Below are positions 28,426 to 38,184 of a DNA stretch of 44,801 bases, piece after piece. The notes beneath the pieces are model-generated. The model had not been told where the DNA came from, made no database searches, and worked only from the letters and a program-made list of their open reading frames with translations. Location: assembly GCA_902624085.1 (NCBI GenBank), contig CACNWD010000008.1, forward strand, positions 1 to 44,801. Reading direction: 5' to 3'. Position 1 is the first letter of the stretch; each line of letters opens with the position of its first letter. The position numbers and the translations under genes are program-made. The stretch is from an uncultured Prochlorococcus sp. (lineage in GTDB: Bacteria; Cyanobacteriota; Cyanobacteriia; PCC-6307; Cyanobiaceae).

Positions 28426-29556
28426 TTATTTAAACCATAAATTATTCTCTTCTTCATTTTTAATCATATTATATATAGCTGATCGCATGATATCCTCAAC
28501 TGATGATCCTTTCTTATACTTATAAATCCACTTCATTGACTCATTTCCTTCTTTTAAAACTTTATGAATAGGTTCTAGAAAATGATTCATTGCTAAAGTC
28601 CTCGAAGGAATTGATAATTCCTTTAATAAGTTTTGAATCCAATCTTTACAAATTATTGTCTCGCCATTCTTCCAATGAATTAATTCTGCATTGAGACTAT
28701 CTTTAGATACTTTTAATTCATTTTGATCACAAATATCTTTCAATTCATCTAATGAAAATTTACTAGATGAAAGAGGATCTAAACTTTCTAAGTGATCAAA
28801 TAATGAAATAACCCTTAATTCTAAAAAAGCAGTTATTGCCAAAAGTAAATCAATATTAGAAATAAAATCACATATTCTTAACTCTAATCGATCCAGACTA
28901 TATGGTCTTTGGGGCCCATTAGGTCTAACAGATGACCAAAGATGTCTCACATTTTGCATAGTCCCATCATTAATATTTTGTTCAATCCAATTTATATAGT
29001 GCTTATGATTTAAAAAGAAAGGAATCTCAAAAGGTGTTTTTGGAAACTGAAGCCATCTTTGTGAATGATTTCCTGTGAATTTTCCATTTAAGAAAGGCGA
29101 ACTAGCACTTAAAGCAAGAAAGAGAGGGGCCTCGCATCTAACAAGACGAATCGCAGCAAATAATTTATCTAATTCCTCAATACCTAAATTTATATGCACA
29201 CTGGAAGTGGCTATTGATAAACCATAATTTGATTCAATAAACTTATGATAACTATTTGATTTATCTGATCTTTGGAATTTATTTTGATGAGGGAAGCAAA
29301 GAGTAGATGATGGAATAATAGTTAAATCCATTGCTTTTAACCATTTGCGCAACTCCTTTCTAGGTTGCAGTAATGAATGATATAAAATTTTATAATCTTT
29401 ACTCGGATCTGTAATATATTCAACATTTCTATTATCAGGCTCATTAACAAAATTTGCAAATAATTTTTCTATTTGACTTGAGACACCAACATGAGAGTCG
29501 CAAGTGCCGGTAAAAAGCTCAATCTCAAAACCTTTATTTAAATTATCTTTATGCAT
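28426..29556 (-). CDS. gshA: Glutamate-cysteine ligase, cyanobacterial type
   Basis: GshA makes gamma-glutamylcysteine, the first step to glutathione. The 376 residues match the cyanobacterial/GCS2-like class, with GFEIELFTGTCDSHVGVS at the start. ATSSVHINLGIEELDKLFAAIRLVRCEAPLFLALSASSPFLNG lies in the middle, followed by RHLWSSVRPNGPQRPYSLDRLELRI. It is 3 nt downstream of trpE, so co-translation is plausible. The glutathione synthetase gene (gshB) is not in the window. Confidence 0.9.
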   Translation of the reverse strand: MHKDNLNKGFEIELFTGTCDSHVGVSSQIEKLFANFVNEPDNRNVEYITDPSKDYKILYHSLLQPRKELRKWLKAMDLTIIPSSTLCFPHQNKFQRSDKSNSYHKFIESNYGLSIATSSVHINLGIEELDKLFAAIRLVRCEAPLFLALSASSPFLNGKFTGNHSQRWLQFPKTPFEIPFFLNHKHYINWIEQNINDGTMQNVRHLWSSVRPNGPQRPYSLDRLELRICDFISNIDLLLAITAFLELRVISLFDHLESLDPLSSSKFSLDELKDICDQNELKVSKDSLNAELIHWKNGETIICKDWIQNLLKELSIPSRTLAMNHFLEPIHKVLKEGNESMKWIYKYKKGSSVEDIMRSAIYNMIKNEEENNLWFK

Positions 29557-29559
29557 TAA

Positions 29560-31077
29560 TCAATCTAAGGATGATATTGCTATTAAAATACCTTTCGCTT
29601 TATTTACAGTTTCATGATATTCATTAACAGGTGAAGAATCAGCTACGACACCCGCGCCAGCCTGCACAATGACATCAAGATATCCATTCTTTTTTGGGGT
29701 TGCGACCATGGATCTAATAGTAATTGCTGTATTCAAAGCTCCATTTATATCAACAGATCCATAAATACCTGCATAAGGTCCCCTAGCTTCTCTCTCAAAG
29801 GATTTAATTAATTGCATCGCTCTTATTTTTGGCGCACCAGTTACTGTACCTGCGGGAAAGGATGCTTTAAGTAAATCCCAAACATCTTTATCATTTTCTA
29901 ATATACCTTGGACCTCACTTACTATATGCATAACATGCGAATATTTTTCTATAGTCATTAAATCTGTTAATTTAACACTACCAATCTTACAAACACGACC
30001 AAGATCATTTCTACCCAAATCTACAAGCATTACATGTTCAGATATTTCTTTAGGATCATTTAATAAGTCATTTTCCAATAAAGAATCCTCTTGTGGATCA
30101 CTACCCCTAGGTCTTGTTCCCGCAATAGGTCTAAGACTAGCAACTATTTGTTTATTTTTTTTTCTTTCAGCTTTAACCATCACTTCAGGACTAGAACCAA
30201 TCAAAAACCATGATCCAAAATCAAAATAGGCCATATATGGAGAGGGATTTATCATTCTTAGACTCCTATAAAGGTCAAAAGGCTTACTTTTTACTTCTGT
30301 TTTAAATTTTTGACTAATGACTATTTGAAAGATATCTCCTTTCTTTATGGATTCCTTCGCTTGCGAGACAGCTTTCTCGAACTCATCCTGAGTCCAATTA
30401 GTCGAAATTTCCAAATCTAAATCTTTTTTTTGTTGCCACTTCAATATATCTACATTATTTAAAGGTGTTTTCATCAGATCTTTTATAGATTTGATCTGTT
30501 GAATTGATTTTTCATAGATATCTTCAATAGCAATACCTTGAAATTGTTTTAAATCAGCGTAAATCAAAGCTGTTAGGCATCTTTTCATTTGATCAAATAC
30601 TATTATTTGATCAAAAAACATCCATGATCCATGGGGTATCTCATTCTTTTTTATCTTATGAATTGGAACCGTTGGCTCAATGAAATTAATTAATTCATAA
30701 CTCCATGATCCATATAATTGGCCGATAAATGGAAATTCTTCTAAACCATGAGACTTATATTCTTTAGTCCAATATCTTAGCGAGTCAAAAACATCTCCTT
30801 TCCTTATATCTTTTCTACCATTCCTAAAAGTCCGTATAGTCTCATCTCCAAAACATACTGCTTCCCATAATGGATTGTTTGCTACTATACTCCACCTGCC
30901 AATATTTTCTCCCCCTTCAACAGATTCAAGAAATACTCCATGAGAATTATCCTTTGACAATTTAAGCCAAGTTGTTAAAGGTGTTTCTAAATCTGCAGGC
31001 CAAGATTCATAAATAGGTATAAAATTTTTACCATCTTTGTAAGCCTGAATAAAACTTTGTTTTTTTGAACTGATCAT
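29560..31077 (-). CDS. trpE: Anthranilate synthase component I
   Basis: TrpE converts chorismate to anthranilate with ammonia supplied by TrpG. The 505 residues have the tryptophan-feedback segment FLESVEGGE near residue 50. The chorismate-binding domain shows GSSPEVMVKAE, PIAGTRPRG, DLGRNDLGRV, the PAGTVTGAPKIRAMQLI signature and a C-terminal QAGAGVVADSSPVNEY. It is the single-domain TrpE type without fused TrpG. It lies between psaD (59-nt spacer) and gshA (3 nt). Confidence 0.96.
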   Translation of the reverse strand: MISSKKQSFIQAYKDGKNFIPIYESWPADLETPLTTWLKLSKDNSHGVFLESVEGGENIGRWSIVANNPLWEAVCFGDETIRTFRNGRKDIRKGDVFDSLRYWTKEYKSHGLEEFPFIGQLYGSWSYELINFIEPTVPIHKIKKNEIPHGSWMFFDQIIVFDQMKRCLTALIYADLKQFQGIAIEDIYEKSIQQIKSIKDLMKTPLNNVDILKWQQKKDLDLEISTNWTQDEFEKAVSQAKESIKKGDIFQIVISQKFKTEVKSKPFDLYRSLRMINPSPYMAYFDFGSWFLIGSSPEVMVKAERKKNKQIVASLRPIAGTRPRGSDPQEDSLLENDLLNDPKEISEHVMLVDLGRNDLGRVCKIGSVKLTDLMTIEKYSHVMHIVSEVQGILENDKDVWDLLKASFPAGTVTGAPKIRAMQLIKSFEREARGPYAGIYGSVDINGALNTAITIRSMVATPKKNGYLDVIVQAGAGVVADSSPVNEYHETVNKAKGILIAISSLD

Positions 31078-31136
31078 ACTAATAATGTCAGTCCAAATTA
31101 TAAATATAAATTTCTCTTATATCAACTTTATCCTTT

Positions 31137-31559
31137 TTAATCAAATGTCTTCTTTGTTGTGAACTTTAATCCTGCAGGGTTTGGATTCTCACCAATTCTC
31201 CTAGGATTATGGCCAACTTGCTCTCTACCTTCGTTTACTTTTTCAGGGAAAACTCCATCCTTTGGATGTAGAAATTCTATATCTCCTCCGGGAAAAATTC
31301 TATAAATTTTAAAATTCTCAATTCTTGGTTTAAATGCTCTTAATTGAGTACCTAATGCTAAACATTGTTCTTTTCTTGCAAAGTACATCATATTATCACC
31401 CTCATGCATTATTGCAGCGCCACCAGTAGGCAACTCAAAAGGTTGTTCTTTTGAGCTATTCCAACAAATAGCATACTTTTCCTCTTTTTCGGCAGAGTTT
31501 AATAATCCTCCAGTACTACCAATATGCTTTGGGAATTGACCTATTAAAGTTTCACTCAT
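31137..31559 (-). CDS. psaD: Photosystem I reaction center subunit II (PsaD)
   Basis: PsaD is a stromal/cytosolic extrinsic subunit of PSI that docks ferredoxin and stabilises PsaC. It is 140 residues from the ATG at 31559. An upstream TTG would add MPKL and is less likely. Visible landmarks are [46 protein letters not shown], the ferredoxin-docking basic region [17 protein letters not shown] and the C-terminal [19 protein letters not shown] clamp. It lies 108 nt downstream of the kinase gene and probably has its own promoter. Confidence 0.97.
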   Translation of the reverse strand: MSETLIGQFPKHIGSTGGLLNSAEKEEKYAICWNSSKEQPFELPTGGAAIMHEGDNMMYFARKEQCLALGTQLRAFKPRIENFKIYRIFPGGDIEFLHPKDGVFPEKVNEGREQVGHNPRRIGENPNPAGLKFTTKKTFD

Positions 31560-31667
31560 TAATTTTGGCAAATTATCTATACATTAAGAAATTAACACCT
31601 AGCTTTGAAATTTATTGGGTTGAATAATAAAGTTTCTACATTATTTAATAAAAATATTTATTTAAAT

Positions 31668-33035
31668 TTAATTTAAATCTGCAATTGGGAAGAAAACAGT
31701 AAGGCCAGAATCTTTCCTTTGTGTTACCCTTCCTCCCAAACTAGCTAATAATTTCTGAGTAGCAGATTGACTTAATTGTAGACTTCCTGTCTGTGGATTC
31801 CAATTAAGGACTGGTCCAATATCAGAGCCATCTAATTTATTATTTTTTTTACTATCGGCATTTTCTGTCTGAACTATTAATTGTAATCTTAGTTTCTGGC
31901 CGGCTGGTCTTAACTCTAAAGTTAAAATGCTTCCCTCTTTTAATCCCCTAGTATTTTTATCAATTAGTCCTCTAAGCATTATTTCTAACTTTTCTGAATT
32001 ACTTAAAACATCAGGTAATTCATCTGGGATATCAAGTTTTAATATTATTCCTCTTCTTCTTAACTGATTAATCCAATTAGGAGATAATTTATTCAAGATT
32101 CCACCTAAATCGATACCTGTTAATTGTTGAGAGGGAGAAGATTCACTATTTACTAATTCAGCAGCATTAAAAATTAAACCAAATCTATCGATCTGTTCAG
32201 TACATTCATTATCTATTGCTATTAAACGACTCCTAAGAGTTTGATCCATTTTATATTTCCTTAAGGTAGAACTTATCAAAGTTTTTATTGTAGCCAATGG
32301 AGTTCTTACTTCATGGGAGATGGCTTCCAATAATTTAGCTTCTGAATTTAGTATTGTTTTAAAACTTCTTTCTTTCAGTGAAGTTTGAAAAGTTATATTA
32401 GGAATTAATTGTGCTAATTTAATCGATAAACCTGGCCAGAAAGTACTTGTAAATTGATTATTGATAGTTAATTTTCCAAAACTTTTCAGTTGATCTTGAA
32501 ATTTCTTAGATTCCTCTAGATCATCTTGCTTTAATTTTATATCAACTAACTCAATAACTTTCTTAAGACTACTTTCATCATTTCGCATTATTAAAAATTT
32601 TTTATCCTTTTCGCCTGAGATAGTTATTATGCACTGAAATGTAGGGGTGACTATCATTAAAAAAGGATCAAAATTATCATATTTATTCAAACTAAGAATT
32701 TTATAATTGCTTTTATATTTAAATTTCTCGCCATTAAGGTTAGATTCGTAAGAAGGCAAAAACTTAGCCTGTTCCTTTTTAAAAAAGGGGAATCCTTCTG
32801 GAGCCCAAAGCCAACCGTTTAATTTATTTAAATATTTCTTTTCATTTAAAGCTGGTAACGGTGCCGCAACCCATAATCCACCATTTTGCAGATGATTAGG
32901 AAGAAATTCTTTTTGAATTACTTCTATAGCCCCCCACCACATTCTCCTTGAAGTTTCATCATCAACAATATCAAGAGATACATAATCATCCAAAAGAGCC
33001 TTTTGTATTATTTGTAAGGTTATTAAAGATTTCAT
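31668..33035 (-). CDS. Soluble sensor histidine kinase with degenerate catalytic domain
   Basis: This is a 455-residue protein with no membrane span. The N-terminal about 220 residues form an unrecognised sensor region (GGLWVAAPLPALNEKKYL, FDPFLMIVTPTFQCIIT). A HisKA domain follows with H241 in AISHEVRTPLATIKTL. The C-terminal HATPase-like half has a weak N-box (EIMLRGLIDKNTRGL). I see no clear DxGxG (G1) motif, only GSDIGPVL, and no classical G2 lid. It ends ASLGGRVTQRKDSGLTVFFPI. No response regulator is adjacent. Its 5' end overlaps rodA by 4 nt. Signal and partner are unknown. Confidence 0.8.
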   Translation of the reverse strand: MKSLITLQIIQKALLDDYVSLDIVDDETSRRMWWGAIEVIQKEFLPNHLQNGGLWVAAPLPALNEKKYLNKLNGWLWAPEGFPFFKKEQAKFLPSYESNLNGEKFKYKSNYKILSLNKYDNFDPFLMIVTPTFQCIITISGEKDKKFLIMRNDESSLKKVIELVDIKLKQDDLEESKKFQDQLKSFGKLTINNQFTSTFWPGLSIKLAQLIPNITFQTSLKERSFKTILNSEAKLLEAISHEVRTPLATIKTLISSTLRKYKMDQTLRSRLIAIDNECTEQIDRFGLIFNAAELVNSESSPSQQLTGIDLGGILNKLSPNWINQLRRRGIILKLDIPDELPDVLSNSEKLEIMLRGLIDKNTRGLKEGSILTLELRPAGQKLRLQLIVQTENADSKKNNKLDGSDIGPVLNWNPQTGSLQLSQSATQKLLASLGGRVTQRKDSGLTVFFPIADLN

Positions 33036-34303
33036 TTTTTTCTTAAAGATATTGATCTTTTTAATGTTGAGAGTGCAATTCCTATAAATATAAAATTAAC
33101 TAATAATGATGTCCTGCCATAACTCATAAATGGCAAGGGAATTCCAGTCACAGGACCTAAACCTATTGTCATATATATATTAATAATTATTTGAAAAAGA
33201 AAAATAGAGGTAATTCCAATTACTAATAATGACTCAAAATCCGTTCTCGCATTTTTAGCAATTCTCAATAAAAAAATTATGAGAATTAAGAATAATGAGA
33301 CTATAAACATAGAACCAACAAAACCCATCTCTTCTCCTGCTGCACTAAAAATAAAATCTGTATGCTGTTCAGGGATGAATTGCAGATTTGTTAACTTACC
33401 TTTTAAAAGACCAGTACCAAATAATCCACCTGAGCCTATCCCAATTTTACTTTGCAACAAGTGATAGCCTCCACCTAAAGGATCTCGACTAGGATCAAGA
33501 AAAAGAATTAATCTATCTTTTTGATATCCTTTCAAAACAAATTCCCATAGAAATGGGGTAATTAGAGCGACAAATCCATGAAATACAACTACCAAAAAAG
33601 TAGCTATTTTTTTTGCTTTAAAGGATTTAAAAGCTAAAAACCCCATAAGTGGAATCCAAAAAATTAAGATTTTGGAATAAGTAAAAGAAAATAATGCTGT
33701 TAATAAACAACAAGTAAAAATTAATATCCATTCAATTGGCATTTGCGCCCAATAGAGCATAACCAAAAGACAAAATACCAAAACTAATGAGGTACCCAAA
33801 TCAGGTTGTAAAAATATTAATGTCCAAGGTAATAAAACTATTATAAGAGGTTTAACTAGATCTCTAAAAGAACAAATTGTTTTTTTTTCCAGTACTACCG
33901 CTAATGAAAATACCGTAGTTAATTTTGCAATTTCTGAAGGTTGAAAAGTAAAAAAACCTAGACTAAGCCATCTTTGCGCACCATAGTTTGAAATACCAAT
34001 AAAGTAAATTAAGACTAAAGATAAAAGTGATAAAAAATAAAATGGAATGATAAATTTTTTAACTTTCTCAAGAGGGATATATGAGATCATAATTGCGATA
34101 AAATAACCAATAAATCCTGAAACGATATGTTTGAATGAGTCATTATATGTAGTTTGTTTCTGAATACTAAAAATTAAAATACTTGAAATTAAAACCAAAA
34201 TTAAAGGTATTATTGTTATTGGCGAGGTAAAAATTTGAATATCATTAATTCTTTTGAAGTTAATAAATTTTCTTTTTTTTATGATTGAGTTACTCTCAAA
34301 CAT
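33032..34303 (-). CDS. rodA: Rod shape-determining protein RodA (SEDS glycosyltransferase)
   Basis: RodA is a SEDS peptidoglycan polymerase that works with a class B PBP in lateral wall growth. The 423-residue protein has about ten hydrophobic spans. Signature stretches are NYGAQRWLSLGFFTFQPSEIAKL (about 105-127), LQPDLGTSLVL and the catalytic aspartate region, LQSKIGIGSGGLFGTGLLKG, FIPEQHTDFIFSAAGEEMGFVGS and GLGPVTGIPLPFMSYGRTSLL. These fit RodA/FtsW, and the genomic setting and SIGSGG variant favour RodA. It overlaps mrp by 1 nt and the kinase gene by 4 nt. Confidence 0.9.
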   Translation of the reverse strand: MFESNSIIKKRKFINFKRINDIQIFTSPITIIPLILVLISSILIFSIQKQTTYNDSFKHIVSGFIGYFIAIMISYIPLEKVKKFIIPFYFLSLLSLVLIYFIGISNYGAQRWLSLGFFTFQPSEIAKLTTVFSLAVVLEKKTICSFRDLVKPLIIVLLPWTLIFLQPDLGTSLVLVFCLLVMLYWAQMPIEWILIFTCCLLTALFSFTYSKILIFWIPLMGFLAFKSFKAKKIATFLVVVFHGFVALITPFLWEFVLKGYQKDRLILFLDPSRDPLGGGYHLLQSKIGIGSGGLFGTGLLKGKLTNLQFIPEQHTDFIFSAAGEEMGFVGSMFIVSLFLILIIFLLRIAKNARTDFESLLVIGITSIFLFQIIINIYMTIGLGPVTGIPLPFMSYGRTSLLVNFIFIGIALSTLKRSISLRKK

Positions 34304-35364
34304 TAACTTTTAAATTTATTTTGAATTAATGATGCTAATTCTTTAAATTTAATTGAGCTATATGTATTTGGATCACTTATAGCTATAGGAATTCCTAAAT
34401 TGCTCTCTCTGACCACAGGCATTTCAATTGGAATTTTGGCAAGAAGGGGTAATTGGTTCTCTTCTGCTAAAAGTTGCCCCCCTCCATTACCAAATATTTC
34501 ATATGTTTTATCTGGCTGATCTGGTGGAATAAAAACAGACATATTTTCTACAATCCCTAGTAAAGGTACACCTAATTGCTTAAACATTGCCAAACCTCTA
34601 CGAGAATCTTGAAGGGAAACCTTTTGAGGAGTAGTTACAATTATGGCACCTCCTATTGGAACAGATTGTGCAAGTGAGATTTGAGCATCGCCTGTGCCAG
34701 GAGGTAAATCAATGATTAAAAAATCCAAATCATTCCATTCAACTTGATACAAAAATTGTCTAATAATACTATTTAGCATAGGTCCTCTCCAAATGACAGG
34801 TTGTCCTTCCTCAATCAAAAAACCCATTGAAACAATCGAAATTCCAAATTTGACAATAGGTATTAATCTTTGATCATTTCCACTCCCATTAACTTTAGGA
34901 TTCTCATCAGACACACCAAGCATTGAAGGAGTATTAGGGCCATATATGTCTGCATCTAAAAGACCCGTCTTTAAACCTAATTTTGCTAAGGAACAAGCTA
35001 AATTAACTGCAATTGTACTTTTACCTACACCTCCTTTACCACTGCTCACTGCAATTACTTGCTTTATACCTTTAATACTCTGCAATTGAGGGGGACTATT
35101 TTCATCATTATTTGATTGAGCAGCAGTATTATCTAATTCAATCTGAACATCTTCAATATCAGGAAAGTTGAGTAATATTTTTCTTGCTTCTTGAACTATT
35201 CTATCTCTCTGGGAATTTGCATAAGATGGTAATGCTAAAGTAATAATCGATCTTGGCACTGCAACCCTAACATTTTTTATCCAACCCAACTCAATAACAT
35301 TCTTTTGGGAACCAGTATCAAGTATCTTCGACAAGGCATGATTCGCTTCTTCAACAGTTGTCAT
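34303..35364 (-). CDS. mrp: Mrp/ApbC-family P-loop ATPase (no CxxC)
   Basis: Mrp/ApbC/NBP35 proteins bind and carry 4Fe-4S clusters. The 353 residues (ATG at 35364; a TTG one codon upstream is also possible) have an N-terminal DUF59/MIP18-like domain (about 1-90). The deviant Walker A is VSSGKGGVGKST, followed by LDADIYGPNTPSMLG, DFLIIDLPPGTGDAQ and VENMSVFIPPDQPDK. In the canonical family this last segment carries CxxC; here it reads IPPDQPD, and the whole protein has only one cysteine (next to the P-loop). Cluster binding as in E. coli is therefore doubtful. It heads the mrp-rodA-kinase run. Confidence 0.9.
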   Translation of the reverse strand: MTTVEEANHALSKILDTGSQKNVIELGWIKNVRVAVPRSIITLALPSYANSQRDRIVQEARKILLNFPDIEDVQIELDNTAAQSNNDENSPPQLQSIKGIKQVIAVSSGKGGVGKSTIAVNLACSLAKLGLKTGLLDADIYGPNTPSMLGVSDENPKVNGSGNDQRLIPIVKFGISIVSMGFLIEEGQPVIWRGPMLNSIIRQFLYQVEWNDLDFLIIDLPPGTGDAQISLAQSVPIGGAIIVTTPQKVSLQDSRRGLAMFKQLGVPLLGIVENMSVFIPPDQPDKTYEIFGNGGGQLLAEENQLPLLAKIPIEMPVVRESNLGIPIAISDPNTYSSIKFKELASLIQNKFKS

Positions 35365-35514
35365 CAAAATTCTGAATACTTTTTATAAGTTAGCCGACAC
35401 TACAATAGAATTAGAACTAAGCCGAACCGACAAATAATGAATAAATCCCCCTGATAGAATTATAAGGGTAAACTCTAAATTGATCAAAAATCGCGAAATT
35501 AACTAAGAAAATTG

Positions 35515-36543
35515 ATGACAAATAAACCTCCTCACAAATCAAGAGAAAAAGTTAAAGAACTTTTACTGAATTTACAAGGAAATATTTGTAATGGTTTAGA
35601 AAAGCTAGATGGCAAGGAAAAATTTAATCGAGAATCTTGGATTAGACCAGAAGGAGGCGGAGGGATTTCGAAAGTTTTAAAGAATGGTGTAGTATTTGAA
35701 CAAGCTGGAGTAAATTTTTCAGAGGTCTACGGCAAACAATTACCAGAATCAATAATATCCCAAAGACCGGAAGCGAAAGGACATGAATGGTTTGCAACGG
35801 GTACATCTATGGTCTTACACCCACGAAATCCCTTTATACCTACCGTTCATTTAAATTACAGATATTTTGAAGCTGGACCTGTCTGGTGGTTTGGAGGGGG
35901 AGCTGATCTCACCCCCTTTTACCCATACCTTTCAGATGTGAAAAATTTTCATGAGAAACACCTCGATGCTTGTAATAAAATCAATATTAATCTTCATAAA
36001 GTTTTTAAACCATGGTGTGATGAATATTTTTACTTAAAACATAGAAAAGAATCTAGAGGTATCGGAGGGATTTTTTATGATTACCAAGACGGGTCAGGAG
36101 AAATTTATAAGGGTAACAATCAGAATGGCGATGCTAATAAAATGTCTAAACAAATTGGTACGATAAATTTGAGTTGGGAAGATTTATTTCTTCTAGCAGA
36201 AAATTGTGGAAATGCTTTCCTACCTGCATATGAACCAATTGTTCTTAAAAGAATGAATCACCCTTACTCCGAAGATGAGAGGGCATTTCAATTATATAGA
36301 AGAGGAAGATATGTAGAATTTAATTTGGTTTGGGACAGAGGTACCATCTTTGGCCTGCAAACAAATGGTCGAACAGAATCAATACTAATGTCGCTACCAC
36401 CCCTAGTGCGATGGGAATATGGACATAATTCCGTAGAGAATTCAAGAGAAGATTTATTGACAAAAATCTTTACTAAACCTCAGGATTGGTTGCACGATAT
36501 TGATTTAGAAAAATATTGTAAAGAAAAAAATATCTATGATTAA
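35515..36543 (+). CDS. hemF: Oxygen-dependent coproporphyrinogen III oxidase
   Basis: HemF carries out oxidative decarboxylation of coproporphyrinogen III to protoporphyrinogen IX, serving heme, chlorophyll and bilins. The 342 residues from the ATG at 35515 include [61 protein letters not shown] and the C-terminal [36 protein letters not shown] one codon upstream is possible. It ends 3 nt from the convergent CCB gene. It is functionally linked to pebB at the right end of the window through tetrapyrrole supply. Confidence 0.97.
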   Translation: MTNKPPHKSREKVKELLLNLQGNICNGLEKLDGKEKFNRESWIRPEGGGGISKVLKNGVVFEQAGVNFSEVYGKQLPESIISQRPEAKGHEWFATGTSMVLHPRNPFIPTVHLNYRYFEAGPVWWFGGGADLTPFYPYLSDVKNFHEKHLDACNKININLHKVFKPWCDEYFYLKHRKESRGIGGIFYDYQDGSGEIYKGNNQNGDANKMSKQIGTINLSWEDLFLLAENCGNAFLPAYEPIVLKRMNHPYSEDERAFQLYRRGRYVEFNLVWDRGTIFGLQTNGRTESILMSLPPLVRWEYGHNSVENSREDLLTKIFTKPQDWLHDIDLEKYCKEKNIYD

Positions 36544-36546
36544 AAA

Positions 36547-37104
36547 TTATATAGGCGTCTTAAATAATGAGCCATCACTCTTCAATTCTAATTTATCTTT
36601 AAGGTCGTTTTCAAAAGCTATTAATTCATCTCTGTGAGCGCTAAGTCTTAATTGTGTAGATTTTCTTTGATTTTCGTTAATTAATTTAAATTCAAATATT
36701 TCTTCTCTTTGCGAATTTTTAAAGTATGCAAAACCAGATATTGGACCTCCAACTAAACCGAGAAGGATAGGCCACCATTTTAATACTGGATAAATTTGTA
36801 CAATAACTAAGCCCAATGAGCATGAACCTAAACAGCCTAATATTGATAAAAAAATTGCTAAAGACCTACTAGAAACAACCTGACCTTTAAAAGTTAGAAT
36901 TTTTTTTTCAGAATTAACTTTTATTTGCTGCCAACCTCTTGATTTAAGCCAATTAGAAACTTCATTTAATACCTCAATAGGTTTTTTAGAAGAAGAAATA
37001 TCTATCATTGTAGTCCTATCTTTGCTTGATGCTTTCAGAAAAAAAAATAAACCAATAGCTAAAAGTACCGTTAATAGTAAAGTAGATCCATAATAATAAT
37101 TCAT
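36547..37104 (-). CDS. CCB2/CCB4-like cofactor assembly protein of complex C subunit B (DUF2930)
   Basis: CCB factors attach the single-thioether heme c(i) to cytochrome b6 on the stromal side of thylakoids. The 185 residues have an N-terminal span (YYGSTLLLTVLLAIGLFFFL), a short soluble segment with NEVSNWLKSRGWQQI, then two adjacent spans (SLAIFLSILGCLGSCSLGLVIV and WWPILLGLVGGPISGFAYF). A soluble C-terminal domain follows (RLSAHRDELIAFENDLKDKL). This pattern fits the cyanobacterial DUF2930 family. The identification is by pattern memory, so the exact CCB subtype is uncertain. Confidence 0.75.
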   Translation of the reverse strand: MNYYYGSTLLLTVLLAIGLFFFLKASSKDRTTMIDISSSKKPIEVLNEVSNWLKSRGWQQIKVNSEKKILTFKGQVVSSRSLAIFLSILGCLGSCSLGLVIVQIYPVLKWWPILLGLVGGPISGFAYFKNSQREEIFEFKLINENQRKSTQLRLSAHRDELIAFENDLKDKLELKSDGSLFKTPI

Positions 37105-37250
37105 TTATAAATATTTCTACAAATTTAAAAATTTAAATAAATATAGCATGAACTTTTATCAATAGTTATGCATTATCAAATCAATATTCAACGAAAATCT
37201 AAACACTTATATTTTATTATCAATGTATACTAAAAACATTGTTTTTAAAG

Positions 37251-37895
37251 ATGCTCAAAAACGACATTTACTCAGAAAAAATAAGTTTTTGTGAGAATGA
37301 TCTTACAGAAGAATTATTTAATGAATATAAAAGCTCAAAATATTTAGCAGTCGATACTGAAGCGATGGGTCTCTACCATGGGAGAGATAGATTATGTCTT
37401 GTACAAATTTGTAATGAGTCAAATTTGACATCATGTATAAAAATTGAGATTGGGAGTCGAAAAGCGAAAAGAATTCAAAATTTACTTGAAGATAAAAGAA
37501 TAATGAAAATTTTTCATTATGCAAGATTTGATGTTGCTGCTTTGAAATGCAATCTTACAATTGAAACTCAAAATATATTCTGTACTAAAATTGCTAGTAA
37601 ACTAGCTCGTACCTATACCAATAAACATGGTCTAAAAGATTTAATCAATGAACTCTTAGGCATTGAACTAGACAAATCATCTCAAAGCAGTGATTGGGGC
37701 AATGAAGAAAATTTATCTCAAGATCAGATAAATTATGCCGCTAATGATGTCAAGTATTTAATAAAGGCCATGGAAAAATTAACCTTAATTTTAAAGAGAG
37801 AGAAGAGATATGAGATCGCTCAGAAATGTTTCGCTGCAATACCTATTCACTCTGAATTGGATATTCAACATTTTATCAATATTTTTGATCATTAA
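37251..37895 (+). CDS. rnd: Ribonuclease D (short, single-domain form)
   Basis: This is a 3'-5' exoribonuclease of the DEDDy class. From the ATG at 37251 the protein has 214 residues. Catalytic motifs are Exo I VDTEAMGL (D35, E37), Exo II FHYARFDVAAL (D94) and Exo III YAANDVKYL (Y162, D166). The HRDC domains that follow in E. coli RNase D are absent, as in other cyanobacterial forms. An in-frame TTG at 37239 sits inside a hairpin and is less likely the start. It ends 4 nt from a convergent small gene. Confidence 0.88.
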   Translation: MLKNDIYSEKISFCENDLTEELFNEYKSSKYLAVDTEAMGLYHGRDRLCLVQICNESNLTSCIKIEIGSRKAKRIQNLLEDKRIMKIFHYARFDVAALKCNLTIETQNIFCTKIASKLARTYTNKHGLKDLINELLGIELDKSSQSSDWGNEENLSQDQINYAANDVKYLIKAMEKLTLILKREKRYEIAQKCFAAIPIHSELDIQHFINIFDH

Positions 37896-37899
37896 TTAT

Positions 37900-38166
37900 T
37901 TAATCTTCAACTAAAAAATTATCGTCATTATTTAATGATTCCATAAGTTCATCAAATAGTTGAACTGATCCCCCTCCCTGAGAATTCTCTTTCTTACATA
38001 ATTCAAGAACATCAGAAGCAATCTTTCGTTTTTCTTCAATGGTTTTTAAATTTTGTTGAGAAATCTGAATCTCTACTTTTTTCTTCGCAGAAGATAAACT
38101 TATACTCATTTCACATGCTATCTTTGCACATATTTTTAGATATTCACGATCATTAATAGGATACAT
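37900..38166 (-). CDS. Small helical protein of unknown function
   Basis: This 88-residue acidic protein is predicted mostly helical: DREYLKICAKIACEMSISLSSAKKKVEIQISQQN and TIEEKRKIASDVLELCKKENS, followed by a GGG hinge and SVQLFDELMESLNNDDNFLVED. No family is recognised. The coding look (amphipathic periodicity, ATG start, position 18 nt downstream of the LpxB-like gene and 4 nt from rnd) supports a real gene. Function unknown. Confidence 0.7.
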   Translation of the reverse strand: MYPINDREYLKICAKIACEMSISLSSAKKKVEIQISQQNLKTIEEKRKIASDVLELCKKENSQGGGSVQLFDELMESLNNDDNFLVED

Positions 38167-38184
38167 AGAAAAGCACGTATTTCT

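Noticed and set aside
31104-31122. ATATAA/TTATAT hairpin between psaD and trpE as a terminator
   Set aside because: Six A-T pairs with no uninterrupted T-run are too weak to claim termination in DNA this AT-rich.
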